This document shows, piece after piece, positions 1 through 7,930 of a DNA stretch of 40,392 nucleotides. Source of the DNA: Aeromonas sanarellii (GTDB lineage Bacteria; Pseudomonadota; Gammaproteobacteria; Enterobacterales; Aeromonadaceae). Below the pieces are notes generated by a model, which made no database searches, had not been told where the DNA came from, and saw only the letters and a list, made by a program, of their open reading frames with translations. Within the stretch, counting starts at the first letter, position 1. Every line of letters begins with the position of its first letter. Made by a program: the position numbers and the translations under genes. Where the stretch lies: assembly GCF_000820085.1 (NCBI RefSeq), contig NZ_CDBN01000012.1:1-40392 (forward strand), in the 5' to 3' direction.

Positions 1-5
1 GGCAC
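1..5 (+). rRNA. Possible last bases of a 5S rRNA (partial)
   Basis: The window opens with GGCAC followed by an AT-rich spacer and then tRNA-Asp. In gammaproteobacteria 5S rRNA ends in CCAGGCA or similar, and tRNA-Asp commonly follows 5S at the end of an rRNA operon. The first bases may therefore be the 3' end of 5S. This rests mainly on context, because five bases cannot identify a gene. Confidence 0.3.
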
Positions 6-99
6 CCAATTAAACAGCGATGTGAAGAATCACGTCACTGGCTGCGAGGATGACACCTCATAGAAGCGGCACATGATTTAGCGAAAGCTAACCGAATGC

Positions 100-176
100 G
101 GAGCGGTAGTTCAGTCGGTTAGAATACCGGCCTGTCACGCCGGGGGTCGCGGGTTCGAGTCCCGTCCGCTCCGCCA
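100..176 (+). tRNA. tRNA-Asp (anticodon GTC)
   Basis: A complete 77-nt tRNA with encoded CCA end. The acceptor strands GGAGCGG and CCGCTCC pair, the D-loop region reads AGTTCAGTCGGTTAGA, the anticodon loop CTGTCAC gives anticodon GTC at 134-136, and the T-arm has GGTTCGAGTCC. It closely matches enterobacterial tRNA-Asp. A small hairpin (TTAGC/GCTAA) lies just upstream at about 78-91. With the terminators immediately downstream, it is probably the last gene of an rRNA operon. Confidence 0.97.
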
Positions 177-184
177 CTAATTTG

Positions 185-213
185 AAGGCCTTCCCTGACG
201 GGAAGGCCTTTTT
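185..213 (+). terminator. Rho-independent terminator after tRNA-Asp
   Basis: An 11-bp perfect stem (AAGGCCTTCCC / GGGAAGGCCTT) with a TGAC loop is followed by a T run. It lies nine bases after the tRNA CCA end and should end the rRNA/tRNA transcript. Confidence 0.93.
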
Positions 214-238
214 GCTTTTAAGCCGATCTAAAGGATCC

Positions 239-268
239 AAAAGCCCGGTCATATGACCGGGCTTTTTT
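239..268. terminator. Bidirectional terminator between the tRNA and the cupin gene
   Basis: A perfect 14-bp inverted repeat (AAAAGCCCGGTCAT / ATGACCGGGCTTTT) with flanking A and T runs can act on both strands. It backs up the tRNA terminator on the plus strand and lies 38 bp past the stop codon of the minus-strand cupin gene. Confidence 0.9.
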
Positions 269-306
269 CGCTTCGCACGATGTATCGCCGTGGCCACCAC
301 ACTCCC

Positions 307-639
307 CTAGTAATAGATGCAGAGCCAGACGGTCGTCTCGGTTGGGTGGGTCCACTCCACCCTGTGCTGAAGGTGGGCTGGGATGTTGATGTAGTCCCCG
401 GGCCCGAGATGTACGCGCTCCTGCACCTCGGTATCCGGGGTGATGAAGACCAGGATGGCCTCCCCCTGCACCAGCAACACCCATTCGTGTTCATCCTGAT
501 CGAACCACTCCCCGGTGGGGGTCTGCTGTCCCTGGGAGAGGATGCGTTCGATGCGAAAGTGGTTCGTGCTGACCAGATCCGTGAACACTTCATTGGGCAG
601 GGGGGAGGGGATTTGGCCGAGCAGGTTGCCTGTGTGCAT
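307..639 (-). CDS. Small single-domain cupin protein
   Basis: A 110-residue protein that is almost entirely one cupin barrel. Motif 1 is DEHEWVLLVQGEA (about residues 48-60), motif 2 is GPGDYINIPAHLQHRVEW (about 79-96), and the protein ends shortly after. The conserved His and Glu positions of a metal site are partly present (DEHE, then a His in HLQHRV). The role is unknown; small cupins of this kind are sensors, isomerases or metal-binding proteins. The ATG is preceded by an AGAGA sequence. It is transcribed alone, divergently from ghxP, and ends at the bidirectional terminator at 239-268. Confidence 0.85.
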   Translation of the reverse strand: MHTGNLLGQIPSPLPNEVFTDLVSTNHFRIERILSQGQQTPTGEWFDQDEHEWVLLVQGEAILVFITPDTEVQERVHLGPGDYINIPAHLQHRVEWTHPTETTVWLCIYY

Positions 640-793
640 GGGCTTCTCTCCGGTTGATGGGCGAGTGACTAGCTAAGAGTGTAGAAGCTGGGGACGAGAC
701 CTCACACTCAATGGTGAGATTCTTATGGGGCTTTAAAGTGGAAAAGTTAGGGAAAATGCCGGCTGATCCGCTGTAATTTCGCCAAATTCTTGC

Positions 794-799
794 TATTTT
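794..799 (+). promoter_or_regulatory. Putative extended -10 element of ghxP
   Basis: TGCTATTTT at 791-799 fits an extended -10 (TGn plus TATTTT). A weak -35, CTGTAA, lies 17 bp upstream at 771-776. It precedes the PurR-like box and leaves a leader of about 40 nt before the ghxP ATG. This is a prediction from consensus only. Confidence 0.4.
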
Positions 800-809
800 G
801 CGCGCCATC

Positions 810-825
810 ACGCAAACGATTTCCA
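810..825 (+). promoter_or_regulatory. Putative PurR operator of ghxP
   Basis: ACGCAAACGATTTCCA matches 10 of the 11 fixed positions of the E. coli PurR box consensus (ANGCAANCGNTTNCNT). It lies just downstream of the putative -10 and 21 bp before the permease start codon. Repression when hypoxanthine or guanine is plentiful would suit a purine permease. The site is seen in sequence; regulation by PurR is inferred. Confidence 0.7.
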
Positions 826-845
826 TCACACTTTCAGGATGAATT

Positions 846-2204
846 ATGGCAACGCAAGAAATGACGGCCCGTACCGGCAACGGCGGATTTCTGGACTCCT
901 ATTTTTCCATTACCCAGCGTGGAAGCTCCGTGCGCCAGGAACTGGTCGCGGGGCTGACCACCTTCCTGGCCATGGTCTACAGCATCATAGTGGTGCCGAA
1001 CATGCTGGGCGCTGCCGGCTTTGAGCAGGGGCCGGTGTTTGTCGCCACCTGCCTGATCGCCGCCTTCGGCTCCCTGCTGATGGGTCTGTGGGCCAAGCTG
1101 CCGATGGCCATCGGCTGCGCCATCTCCCTCACCGCCTTTACCGCCTTCAGTCTGGTGCTGGGTCAGGGGTTGAGCATTCCGGTCGCACTGGGGGCCATCT
1201 TCCTGATGGGGGTGCTGTTTACCCTGATCAGCGTCACTGGCGTGCGCCAGTGGATCCTGGACAACCTCCCCTCCGGCATCGCCCACGGCACCGGCATCGG
1301 TATCGGCCTGTTCCTGCTGCTGATCGCCACCAATGGCGTCGGCATGGTGATCAAGAACGAAGGCGCCGGTCTGCCGGTGCAGCTCGGTGAGGTCACCGCC
1401 TTTCCCGTGATCATGACGGTGCTGGGTCTGGCTGCCATCTTCGGCCTGGAGCGCCGCAAGGTGCCGGGCGGCATCCTGATGGTGATCATCGCCATCTCCA
1501 TCCTGGGCCTCATCTTCGACCCGAAAGTGACCTGGCAGGGCTTCTTCGCCATGCCGAGCCTGACCGGCGAGAAGGGCTCCCTGGTGGGTAGCATGGATGT
1601 GCTGGGTGCCCTCAATCCGGTGGTGATCCCCACAGTGCTGGCGCTGGTGATGACCGCCGTGTTTGACGCCACCGGCACCATACGTGCCGTGGCCGGCCAG
1701 GCCGGGCTCATCAACGAACGTGGCCACATCATCAGCGGCGGCAAGGCCCTGACCGCCGATTCCGTCAGCAGCATGGTCGCAGGCGCCGTCGGTGGTGCTC
1801 CGGCTGCCGTCTACATCGAATCTGCCGCTGGCACCGCCGCCGGCGGCAAGACAGGCCTGACCGCCACCCTGGTCGGCGTGCTCTTCCTGCTGATGATCTT
1901 CCTCTCGCCCCTGAGCTATCTGGTGCCGGCCTACGCCACCGCCCCGGCCCTGATGTACGTCGGCCTGCTGATGCTGGGCAACGTCACCAAGCTGGACTTC
2001 AACGACTCGGTCGATGCCCTCTCCGGCATGCTGTGCGCCGTCTTCATCGTGCTTACCTGCAACATAGTCACTGGCATCATGCTGGGCTTCGTCGCGCTGG
2101 TCGTGGGTCGCCTGTTTGCCGCCGAGTGGAAGAAGCTCAACATCGGCACCGTCATCATCGCCTTGGCGCTGGTGATCTTCTATGCCGGTGGTTGGGCCAT
2201 CTGA
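846..2204 (+). CDS. ghxP: Guanine/hypoxanthine permease, NCS2 family (GhxP/YjcD-like)
   Basis: A 452-residue multi-spanning inner-membrane permease of the AzgA branch of the NCS2 (nucleobase-cation symporter 2) family. The sequence tracks E. coli GhxP (YjcD) through most of its length, including SQRGS-type N-terminal residues (here [10 protein letters not shown]), [54 protein letters not shown], the [20 protein letters not shown] segment and the C-terminal [21 protein letters not shown] end. Guanine or hypoxanthine import by proton symport is inferred from that family. It is a single-gene unit with a PurR-like operator upstream and a terminator 17 bp after the stop. Confidence 0.93.
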   Translation: MATQEMTARTGNGGFLDSYFSITQRGSSVRQELVAGLTTFLAMVYSIIVVPNMLGAAGFEQGPVFVATCLIAAFGSLLMGLWAKLPMAIGCAISLTAFTAFSLVLGQGLSIPVALGAIFLMGVLFTLISVTGVRQWILDNLPSGIAHGTGIGIGLFLLLIATNGVGMVIKNEGAGLPVQLGEVTAFPVIMTVLGLAAIFGLERRKVPGGILMVIIAISILGLIFDPKVTWQGFFAMPSLTGEKGSLVGSMDVLGALNPVVIPTVLALVMTAVFDATGTIRAVAGQAGLINERGHIISGGKALTADSVSSMVAGAVGGAPAAVYIESAAGTAAGGKTGLTATLVGVLFLLMIFLSPLSYLVPAYATAPALMYVGLLMLGNVTKLDFNDSVDALSGMLCAVFIVLTCNIVTGIMLGFVALVVGRLFAAEWKKLNIGTVIIALALVIFYAGGWAI

Positions 2205-2221
2205 TCAACCCGGTTATCGAG

Positions 2222-2247
2222 AAGGGCTCCTGCGGGAGCCCTTTTTT
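2222..2247 (+). terminator. Terminator after ghxP
   Basis: An AAGGGCTCC / GGAGCCCTT stem with a TGCG loop runs into T6. It isolates ghxP from the dha operon. Confidence 0.93.
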
Positions 2248-2293
2248 ATGGTTGTGAGGTGGTTAACAGTTCTTCCTCATGTGCCTTCCGGAT

Positions 2294-2348
2294 GTTTCAG
2301 AGTGAAACGACAGACCCTCCCCTTCCGTTCCAAATCCGAACCGGAACG
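2294..2348 (+). promoter_or_regulatory. Inverted repeats upstream of dhaK, candidate DhaR operator
   Basis: Two inverted repeats lie 87-141 bp before the dhaK start: GTTTCA-GAG-TGAAAC at 2294-2308 and CGTTCC-N11-GGAACG at 2326-2348. No sigma-54 -24/-12 element (TGGCAC-N5-TTGC) is visible between ghxP and dhaK. This fits activation of a sigma-70 promoter by DhaR, as known for E. coli. Which repeat, if either, binds DhaR is unknown. Confidence 0.35.
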
Positions 2349-2434
2349 ACCGTCATTTTTCTCCCGATTGATCCCGTTAGACTGGCTCCATCAATCATCT
2401 GCCCCCCGTGCGGTGGCAAGCCAAGGAGTGAGCC

Positions 2435-3505
2435 ATGAAGAAGCTGATCAATGCCGTCGATGCCGTGGTCCGTGAACAACTGATGGGGATGGCGGCCGCC
2501 CACCCCGAGCTCAAGGTGCGGATCGAACCCCACTACATCACCCGCGCCGACGCCCCCGTGATGGGCAAGGTGGCGCTGGTCTCCGGTGGCGGCAGCGGCC
2601 ACGAGCCGATGCACGGCGGTCTGGTAGGCAAAGGGATGCTGGATGGCGCCTGCCCCGGCGAGATCTTTACCTCCCCGACTCCGGATCAGATGTACGAGTG
2701 CGGCCAGGCGGTCGATGGCGGCGCCGGCGTGCTGTTTCTGGTGAAGAACTACACCGGGGACGTGCTCAACTTCGAGACCGCGGTCGAGCTGCTGCACGGT
2801 GACGGGGTCAAGGTGGGCTTCGCCCTGATCGATGACGACGTGGCGGTCAAAGACAGTCTCTATACCGCCGGCCGTCGCGGCGTCGCCACGACCGTGCTGT
2901 GCGAGAAGCTGGTCGGGGCCGCCGCCGAGGCGGGCTACGATCTGGCGCGCTGTGAGGCGCTGGCCCGCCGCATCAACAACCAGAGCCGCACCATAGGCGT
3001 GGCCATGCATGCCTGCACCGTCCCTGCTGCAGGCAAGCCCTCCTTCACCCTGGCGGACAACGAGGTGGAGTTCGGCGTCGGCATCCACGGCGAACCCGGC
3101 ATCGAGCGCCGCCCCTTCACCGACCTCAACACCCTGGTAGACGACATGTTCAAGGAGCTGGCCGACAACAGCCCCTATGGTCGCACCCTGCGCCACTGGG
3201 ATCGTGACTCCGGCAGCTGGCAGGAAGAGCACACCTTTGTCGAGCCATTGAATGCGGGAGACAGGGTCATCGCCCTGGTCAACAGCCTGGGCGGCACCCC
3301 CATCTCCGAGCTCTACGGCGTCTATGCTCGGCTCGCGGCCCTGTGCGAAGAGGCGGGCATCCACCTGGTGCGCAACCTCATCGGCCCCTACTGCACCTCC
3401 CTCGACATGACCGGCATCTCCATCACCCTGCTCAAGGCGGATGACGAGCTGATGACCCTGTGGGATGCCCCCGTTCACACCCCGGCCCTGCGTCGCGGCT
3501 GCTAA
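2435..3505 (+). CDS. dhaK: PEP-dependent dihydroxyacetone kinase, DhaK subunit
   Basis: A 356-residue DhaK, the cytoplasmic subunit that binds dihydroxyacetone covalently while DhaL phosphorylates it. His218, the residue that forms the hemiaminal in E. coli DhaK, is conserved at the same number within [12 protein letters not shown]. The substrate-site segments [15 protein letters not shown] (about 48-62) and [12 protein letters not shown] are intact. Length matches the family. The ATG has an AAGGAG ribosome site. It is the first gene of dhaKLM, which feeds glycolysis with dihydroxyacetone phosphate using phosphate passed from PEP through the PTS and DhaM. Confidence 0.96.
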   Translation: MKKLINAVDAVVREQLMGMAAAHPELKVRIEPHYITRADAPVMGKVALVSGGGSGHEPMHGGLVGKGMLDGACPGEIFTSPTPDQMYECGQAVDGGAGVLFLVKNYTGDVLNFETAVELLHGDGVKVGFALIDDDVAVKDSLYTAGRRGVATTVLCEKLVGAAAEAGYDLARCEALARRINNQSRTIGVAMHACTVPAAGKPSFTLADNEVEFGVGIHGEPGIERRPFTDLNTLVDDMFKELADNSPYGRTLRHWDRDSGSWQEEHTFVEPLNAGDRVIALVNSLGGTPISELYGVYARLAALCEEAGIHLVRNLIGPYCTSLDMTGISITLLKADDELMTLWDAPVHTPALRRGC

Positions 3506-3520
3506 GGAGCCCTCATTCTC

Positions 3521-4150
3521 ATGCTAAGCAAACACCAGATCGTCAACTGGCTGCTCGACTGCGAGCACATCTTCACCGAGCAGCGCGACTACCTCACCGC
3601 GCTGGATACCGACATCGGTGACGGCGACCACGGCCTCAACATGCAGCGTGGCTTCACCAAGGTGGCGGAGAAGCTGCCCGCGGTGGCGGACAAGGACATC
3701 GGCCAGGTGCTCAAGACCACCGGCATGACCCTGCTCTCCTCGGTCGGTGGCGCCAGCGGCCCCCTGTACGGCACCTTCTTTATCCGGGCGGCGGCCAGCA
3801 GCGATGCCTGCCAGAGCCTGACCCTGAGCCAGCTCGGCAAGATGCTGGGCGACGGGGTGGAGGGGGTCGTCTCCCGCGGTCGCGCCGAACCCGGTGACAA
3901 GACCATGTGCGACGCCTGGTGGCCGGCGCTGGCCGCCCTGCAACAGGCCGAGCAGCAGGGCCTGCCGCTGCCCGAGGCGCTGGACAAGGCGGTCGCGGCC
4001 GCTGCCGCCGGCACCGAAGCCACCATCCAGATGCAGGCCCGCAAGGGGCGCGCCAGCTATCTCGGCGAGCGCAGCATCGGCCATCAGGATGCCGGGGCCA
4101 CCTCGACCCTGCTGCTGCTGACCGCCCTGCGTGACAGAGCGAGGTTGTGA
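3521..4150 (+). CDS. dhaL: PEP-dependent dihydroxyacetone kinase, DhaL (ADP-binding) subunit
   Basis: A 209-residue DhaL. In this family ADP stays bound and is re-phosphorylated by DhaM, then donates phosphate to dihydroxyacetone held on DhaK. The Mg-ADP aspartate cluster is clear in LDTDIGDGDHG (D29, D34, D36). GDKTMCDAW and the C-terminal GRASYLGERSIGHQDAGA are typical of the nucleotide lid. The ribosome site AAGGAG overlaps the dhaK stop codon, suggesting translational coupling. It overlaps no gene downstream, but dhaM starts 2 bases after its stop. Confidence 0.96.
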   Translation: MLSKHQIVNWLLDCEHIFTEQRDYLTALDTDIGDGDHGLNMQRGFTKVAEKLPAVADKDIGQVLKTTGMTLLSSVGGASGPLYGTFFIRAAASSDACQSLTLSQLGKMLGDGVEGVVSRGRAEPGDKTMCDAWWPALAALQQAEQQGLPLPEALDKAVAAAAAGTEATIQMQARKGRASYLGERSIGHQDAGATSTLLLLTALRDRARL

Positions 4151-4151
4151 C

Positions 4152-4868
4152 ATGATCGGCATCGTAGTGGTCTCTCACAGCGCCCTGCTGGCGGCCGGAT
4201 TGAAAGCCCTGGCCGACCAGCTCGGCAGCCCGGCGAAGCTGTTGCTGGCGGCCGGGGTCGATGACCCCGATCACCCCATAGGTACCGACGCCATCGCCGT
4301 GATGAGTGCCATTGAAGAGGCGGACGACGGCAGCGGCGTGCTGGTGCTGATGGATCTGGGCAGCGCCCTGCTCAGCGCCGGGACCGCCCTCGAGCTGCTG
4401 CCCCCGGAGCTGGGCGCTCGGGTACGGCTCTGCCCCGCCCCCCTGGTCGAGGGGACCCTGGCCGCCGTGGTGGCGGCCGGATCCGGCCTGACGCTGGACG
4501 AGGTGGCCGCCGAGGCGCTCGGCGCCCTGGGCCCGAAACAAGGGATGCTGGCGGGTAAGACAGAGCCGGAGGCCGTCGAGGCTGCCCCTGTGCCCGACGA
4601 TGGCTGGCTGCGCTGCGAGGTGGCGGTGGAGAATCCCCACGGCCTGCACGTGCGCCCCGCCGCCCGGCTGGTGGCCGCCCTCAAGCCCTTCTCCGCCGAG
4701 CTGAAGCTGCAAAAGGGGGACAGAGAAGCCAACCCTCGCAGCCTGACCCGGCTCACCATGCTCGATGTGCGCCAGGGGGACAGGCTTATCCTGCTGGCGC
4801 GAGGGGAGGATGCCGGGGCGGCGCTGGACGCCTTCAGGCAGCTGGCCGAGGTGCGCTTCGGCGACTGA
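4152..4868 (+). CDS. dhaM: PTS-dependent dihydroxyacetone kinase phosphotransferase subunit DhaM (EIIA-HPr form)
   Basis: A 238-residue DhaM with two domains. The N-terminal EIIA-Man-type domain has the phospho-histidine H9 in VVVSHSALLA, and the C-terminal HPr-like domain has H166 in GLHVRPAARL. E. coli DhaM (about 470 residues) has a third, EI-like domain, which is absent here, so phosphate must come from the general EI through the HPr-like domain. I chose the ATG at 4152; a GTG at 4131 in the same frame overlaps dhaL and has no better ribosome site. A GAGG lies about 8 bases before the ATG. Confidence 0.93.
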   Translation: MIGIVVVSHSALLAAGLKALADQLGSPAKLLLAAGVDDPDHPIGTDAIAVMSAIEEADDGSGVLVLMDLGSALLSAGTALELLPPELGARVRLCPAPLVEGTLAAVVAAGSGLTLDEVAAEALGALGPKQGMLAGKTEPEAVEAAPVPDDGWLRCEVAVENPHGLHVRPAARLVAALKPFSAELKLQKGDREANPRSLTRLTMLDVRQGDRLILLARGEDAGAALDAFRQLAEVRFGD

Positions 4869-4887
4869 GGGGCAGACCCTTCAATAC

Positions 4888-4917
4888 AGGCCCCGCCATG
4901 GCGGGGCCTGCTGTTTT
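4888..4917. terminator. Terminator between convergent dhaM and dhaR
   Basis: A perfect 11-bp inverted repeat (AGGCCCCGCCA / TGGCGGGGCCT, 4888-4909) followed by GCTGTTTT. It lies 19 bp after dhaM and 25 bp past the dhaR stop, so it could serve both, although the T run is good only on the plus strand. Confidence 0.75.
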
Positions 4918-4934
4918 CGCCGTGCCGGCGTGCC

Positions 4935-6866
4935 TCAACCCTGATAGTCGGCAGGATCCATGTCGAGCAGTTTCAGCCGTCGCCACAGTGTGGTGCGGCT
5001 GATCCCCAACTGCCTGGCCATCAGGCTGACCTGCCCCTTGCTGGCGTGAGCGCTGCGCAAGATGGCCTGGCGCTCCAGCTCCGCCAGGGTGAGCAGCGGC
5101 GGCCCCATCACGGCATCCGCCGCGGGTTGATGGCCGTGGCGGATGGCCACCGGCAGCGCCTGTGGCGGGATCAGGGCCTCGCTGCTGTGGAGCAGGGCGT
5201 ATTCGATGGCGCTGCGCAGCTCCCCCAGATTGCCGGGCCAGGGGTAGGCCAGCAGGCAGTCGAGGGCCGCCGGGTTGAAGCGCCGCCCCGGCTCTCGCCC
5301 CTGCGCTACCAGCTGCTGGCTGATAAGGCCGGGCAGGTCGGCGGTGCGTTCCCTCAGGCTAGGCAACCACAGCTCGCACCCCTGTAGCGCATAGAGCAAC
5401 TGTCGGCCGAAGTGACCCTCCTGCACCCGCTGCTCCAGCGGTGCACTGCTGGTCGCGATGATCCTCACCCTGAGGGGCAGGATGCGGGCGGAATCGAAAC
5501 GCTGGATGCAGCCGGTCTTGAGCAGCTGCAGCAGGGCCGCCTGCATGGGGAGAGACAGGCACTCCACCTGCTCCAGCACCAGGGTGCCGCCGTGGGCCAG
5601 CTCGAACTTGCCGGCCCGCTCCTGTCCCGCCTCGTCGGAGCCCATCAGCTCCAGTGCCATGCGATCGCCGGGCAGCGCCTGGCAGTTGAGCGTGACGAGG
5701 GGCCCGGCGGCCCGTTCGCTGCCGAAGTGGATGGCTTCCGCCAACTGGACCTTGCCCACCTCCTCTTCGCCCCGCAGCAAGACGGGGCCCTGCCCCCTGG
5801 CAGCCTGGCGGGCGTGGCGCAGCAGCTTGCGCATGGCGCTCGATTCCCCCACCAGGGCGGAGAGTTCGGGGACCGTCTGGCGCAGCCGATGGATGGCGCG
5901 CAGCCTGTCGGCGGGGTGGAGCAGGGCGATAAAGCCGACCCCGTCGGGACCGGGCAGTGGTTTGAGGCTCACCAGGGCGTCGATGAACTCTCCCGTGCCG
6001 GTGCACTCCAGCGTTACCTCCACGTGGCTCAGGGGGGCCCTCTCCTCGATGGCGAGCTGCAGGCGCCTAGGCAACAGCAGGTGGCGATCGAGGGGCTGGC
6101 CGAGGCAGAGATCCGGGTCGAGTCGCAGCCGGCTGGCCGCCAGCGCGTTGAGGTAGCGCAGCCTGCCCTGGGGATCCCAGGCCAGCACGCCGTCATCCAT
6201 GCCGTCCAGCAGGGCATAGAGCTCACTCAGATGGTGCTGGGACTCCTGCATCAGGCGCTCCATCTGCAGCAGGTTGGCCAGCTCGCGGCCGGCGCTGACG
6301 GTGAGTGCCAGATCCCCCGGCGCGGCCTCCTCCACCCGGCAGATCAGGGCCACTATGGCGACCTGGCGGCCATTGCTGTCGTAGACAGGGCTGGCGCAGC
6401 AGTGCCAGGGGTGGAGGCTCTGGTTGAAGTGCTGGGGGCCGCTGACGCAGAGCGGTATCCCCTCCAGCGCCGCCAGATTGATGGCATTGGTGCCGATGCG
6501 TCCCTCGCTGAAGAAGGCGCCGGGACCAAAGCCGAGCGCCGCCAGTTTCCCCAGGGTTTCGGGGTGGCCGGTCTGGGCCAGCAGGCAGCCGCTCTCGTCG
6601 GTGAGCAGCAGGGCGCAGGGGCGCCCCTCCATGAATTCGTAGAGATCCTCGAGGGCCATCTCGCCCGTGGTGAGCAGGTCCCGCTTGCGCTGGCGCAGGC
6701 TGTGCAGGGTCTGGCCCTTGGCGCTGTGGGGCGGATGCCAGAGGGTGGCGCTGGTCTGGTGGGCACAGCGCAGCCAGGAGGCTGGCAGGTATTCGGGCCA
6801 TGACGGGGGTGGCAGGGGGGAGGGTGACATGGTCGCTGGGTTATCCGACAAGGGGGAAGGGGTCAT
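4935..6866 (-). CDS. dhaR: DhaR-like transcriptional activator (GAF-PAS-AAA+-Fis HTH) with a degenerate AAA+ domain
   Basis: A 643-residue regulator built like E. coli DhaR: GAF-like region (about 60-200), PAS (about 215-320), AAA+ (about 335-545) and a Fis-type HTH (about 590-635, RQLGISRTTLWRRLKLL). The AAA+ domain is unusual. The Walker A is GEEEVGK (366-372), the Walker B is GGTLVLEQ (426-433) without the usual DE, and the GAFTGA loop that contacts sigma-54 is missing from the segment after ELMGSD. E. coli DhaR has the same loss and works on sigma-70. In E. coli DhaK corepresses and DhaL-ADP coactivates it. The first ATG is favoured by an AAGGGTGG ribosome site. It is convergent with dhaKLM rather than divergent as in E. 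coli. Confidence 0.92.
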   Translation of the reverse strand: MTPSPLSDNPATMSPSPLPPPSWPEYLPASWLRCAHQTSATLWHPPHSAKGQTLHSLRQRKRDLLTTGEMALEDLYEFMEGRPCALLLTDESGCLLAQTGHPETLGKLAALGFGPGAFFSEGRIGTNAINLAALEGIPLCVSGPQHFNQSLHPWHCCASPVYDSNGRQVAIVALICRVEEAAPGDLALTVSAGRELANLLQMERLMQESQHHLSELYALLDGMDDGVLAWDPQGRLRYLNALAASRLRLDPDLCLGQPLDRHLLLPRRLQLAIEERAPLSHVEVTLECTGTGEFIDALVSLKPLPGPDGVGFIALLHPADRLRAIHRLRQTVPELSALVGESSAMRKLLRHARQAARGQGPVLLRGEEEVGKVQLAEAIHFGSERAAGPLVTLNCQALPGDRMALELMGSDEAGQERAGKFELAHGGTLVLEQVECLSLPMQAALLQLLKTGCIQRFDSARILPLRVRIIATSSAPLEQRVQEGHFGRQLLYALQGCELWLPSLRERTADLPGLISQQLVAQGREPGRRFNPAALDCLLAYPWPGNLGELRSAIEYALLHSSEALIPPQALPVAIRHGHQPAADAVMGPPLLTLAELERQAILRSAHASKGQVSLMARQLGISRTTLWRRLKLLDMDPADYQG

Positions 6867-6979
6867 TTAACCACCCTTGCCAGCCCGATTCAGTGAGCTA
6901 TCTCAGAGTGTGGCCTCCCCGCTCCGGGCGGCGGCATCCACCGCATCAGCCGCCATCAGCAGGCCTGATCTGCCGCAAG

Positions 6980-7009
6980 ATGACAGGGGGGGCCGAGGCC
7001 CCCTGTCAT
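6980..7009. terminator. Hairpin after the short-chain dehydrogenase gene
   Basis: Arms GACAGGGGG and CCCCCTGTC enclose GGCCGAGG, just past the stop codon of the minus-strand SDR gene. The minus-strand continuation reads ATCTTGC, so the T run is poor. It is probably a transcription end for the SDR gene. Confidence 0.5.
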
Positions 7010-7026
7010 CGCTTCACCGCGTTCCC

Positions 7027-7731
7027 TCAGATCCCCGTCATGCCGATCTCGTCGAGCTGGACATGGGCCCCCTGGCGCAGAGTGTAGAGCACGGCCTCGG
7101 CGAGATCCTCCACCTGCAGCCAGCCCGGTTTGCGATCCCCCGGGCAGGCCGGTGGCGGCACCTGTACCAGGCCGGGACAGAGGGTGTGGACGCGTATGCC
7201 CTGGTGCTGGACTTCTTCCCGCAGCGCCTTGGCAAAGCCCAGGACGGCAAATTTGGCGGCGCAGTAGACGCTGGCCCTCGCATAGCCGTGCCTGGCGGCC
7301 TGGGAGGCGATGTTGATGATGGTGCCGTGACGGTTGGCCAGCATGTCCGGCAGGCAGGCCCGGGTCAGCAGGAAACTGCCCTTGGCGCAGGTGTCCATCA
7401 CCCTGTCCCACTCCGATTCCGGCAGGTCCTGCACCAGATAGTCGCTGCCTACCCCGCTGTTGTTGACGAGCAGATCGATGGGGCCGAGCAGGGCCCTGGC
7501 CTGGGCGTGCTGGGCTCGCACCTGATCGCCGTCGCTGACATCCAGCACCAGGGGCAGCACTCTCACCCTGTATCGGGCTCCGAGCCGTGCCGCCTCCTGT
7601 TCCAGCAGCCCCTGGCGACGGGAAGCCAGGATCAGTTCCACCCCCTGGCTGGCCAGGGCCTCGGCGATGGCCAGTCCGATCCCGCTGGCGCCACCGCTGA
7701 TCAGGGCGCGTGTTGCTCTCAATGGATTCAT
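7027..7731 (-). CDS. Short-chain dehydrogenase/reductase (SDR), classical type
   Basis: A 234-residue cytoplasmic NAD(P)-dependent oxidoreductase. The Rossmann glycine motif is GGASGIG (13-19), the NNAG motif appears as NNSG (90-93), and the catalytic Ser143, Tyr156 and Lys160 (YCAAK) are all present. CPGLV follows as in the family. An Arg pair (ASRR, about 36-39) after the second strand favours NADP(H). The substrate cannot be told. It stands alone, upstream of dhaR on the same strand but separated by a hairpin and 160 bp. Confidence 0.93.
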   Translation of the reverse strand: MNPLRATRALISGGASGIGLAIAEALASQGVELILASRRQGLLEQEAARLGARYRVRVLPLVLDVSDGDQVRAQHAQARALLGPIDLLVNNSGVGSDYLVQDLPESEWDRVMDTCAKGSFLLTRACLPDMLANRHGTIINIASQAARHGYARASVYCAAKFAVLGFAKALREEVQHQGIRVHTLCPGLVQVPPPACPGDRKPGWLQVEDLAEAVLYTLRQGAHVQLDEIGMTGI

Positions 7732-7898
7732 CTCGTTCTCCTTCTGAATGGTGCCCGCATTGTGGCGGGTGGCTCAGGGAGAGGACAGGGGAGGCGGGGG
7801 GCAGATTCGAACCCTGGTTCGTGTTTTGGCGATCCGGCTCGAACTTTGGTTCTGGTCTATCACCTTGCCAGGGGGCGCGCCGTCACGACAAGACAGAG

Positions 7899-7922
7899 AC
7901 GCCGCCCAGCGGGCGGCGTCTT
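7899..7922. terminator. Hairpin after the ydiK-like gene
   Basis: GACGCCGCCC / GGGCGGCGTC arms with an AGC-centred loop lie 8 bp past the stop of the minus-strand permease. On the minus strand it is followed by TCTGTCTTG, a weak T-rich tail. Probable terminator. Confidence 0.6.
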
Positions 7923-7930
7923 CGAGGGGA

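Noticed and set aside
2250..2434. Sigma-54 promoter for dhaKLM
   Set aside because: No TGGCAC-N5-TTGC element is present, and DhaR lacks the GAFTGA loop.
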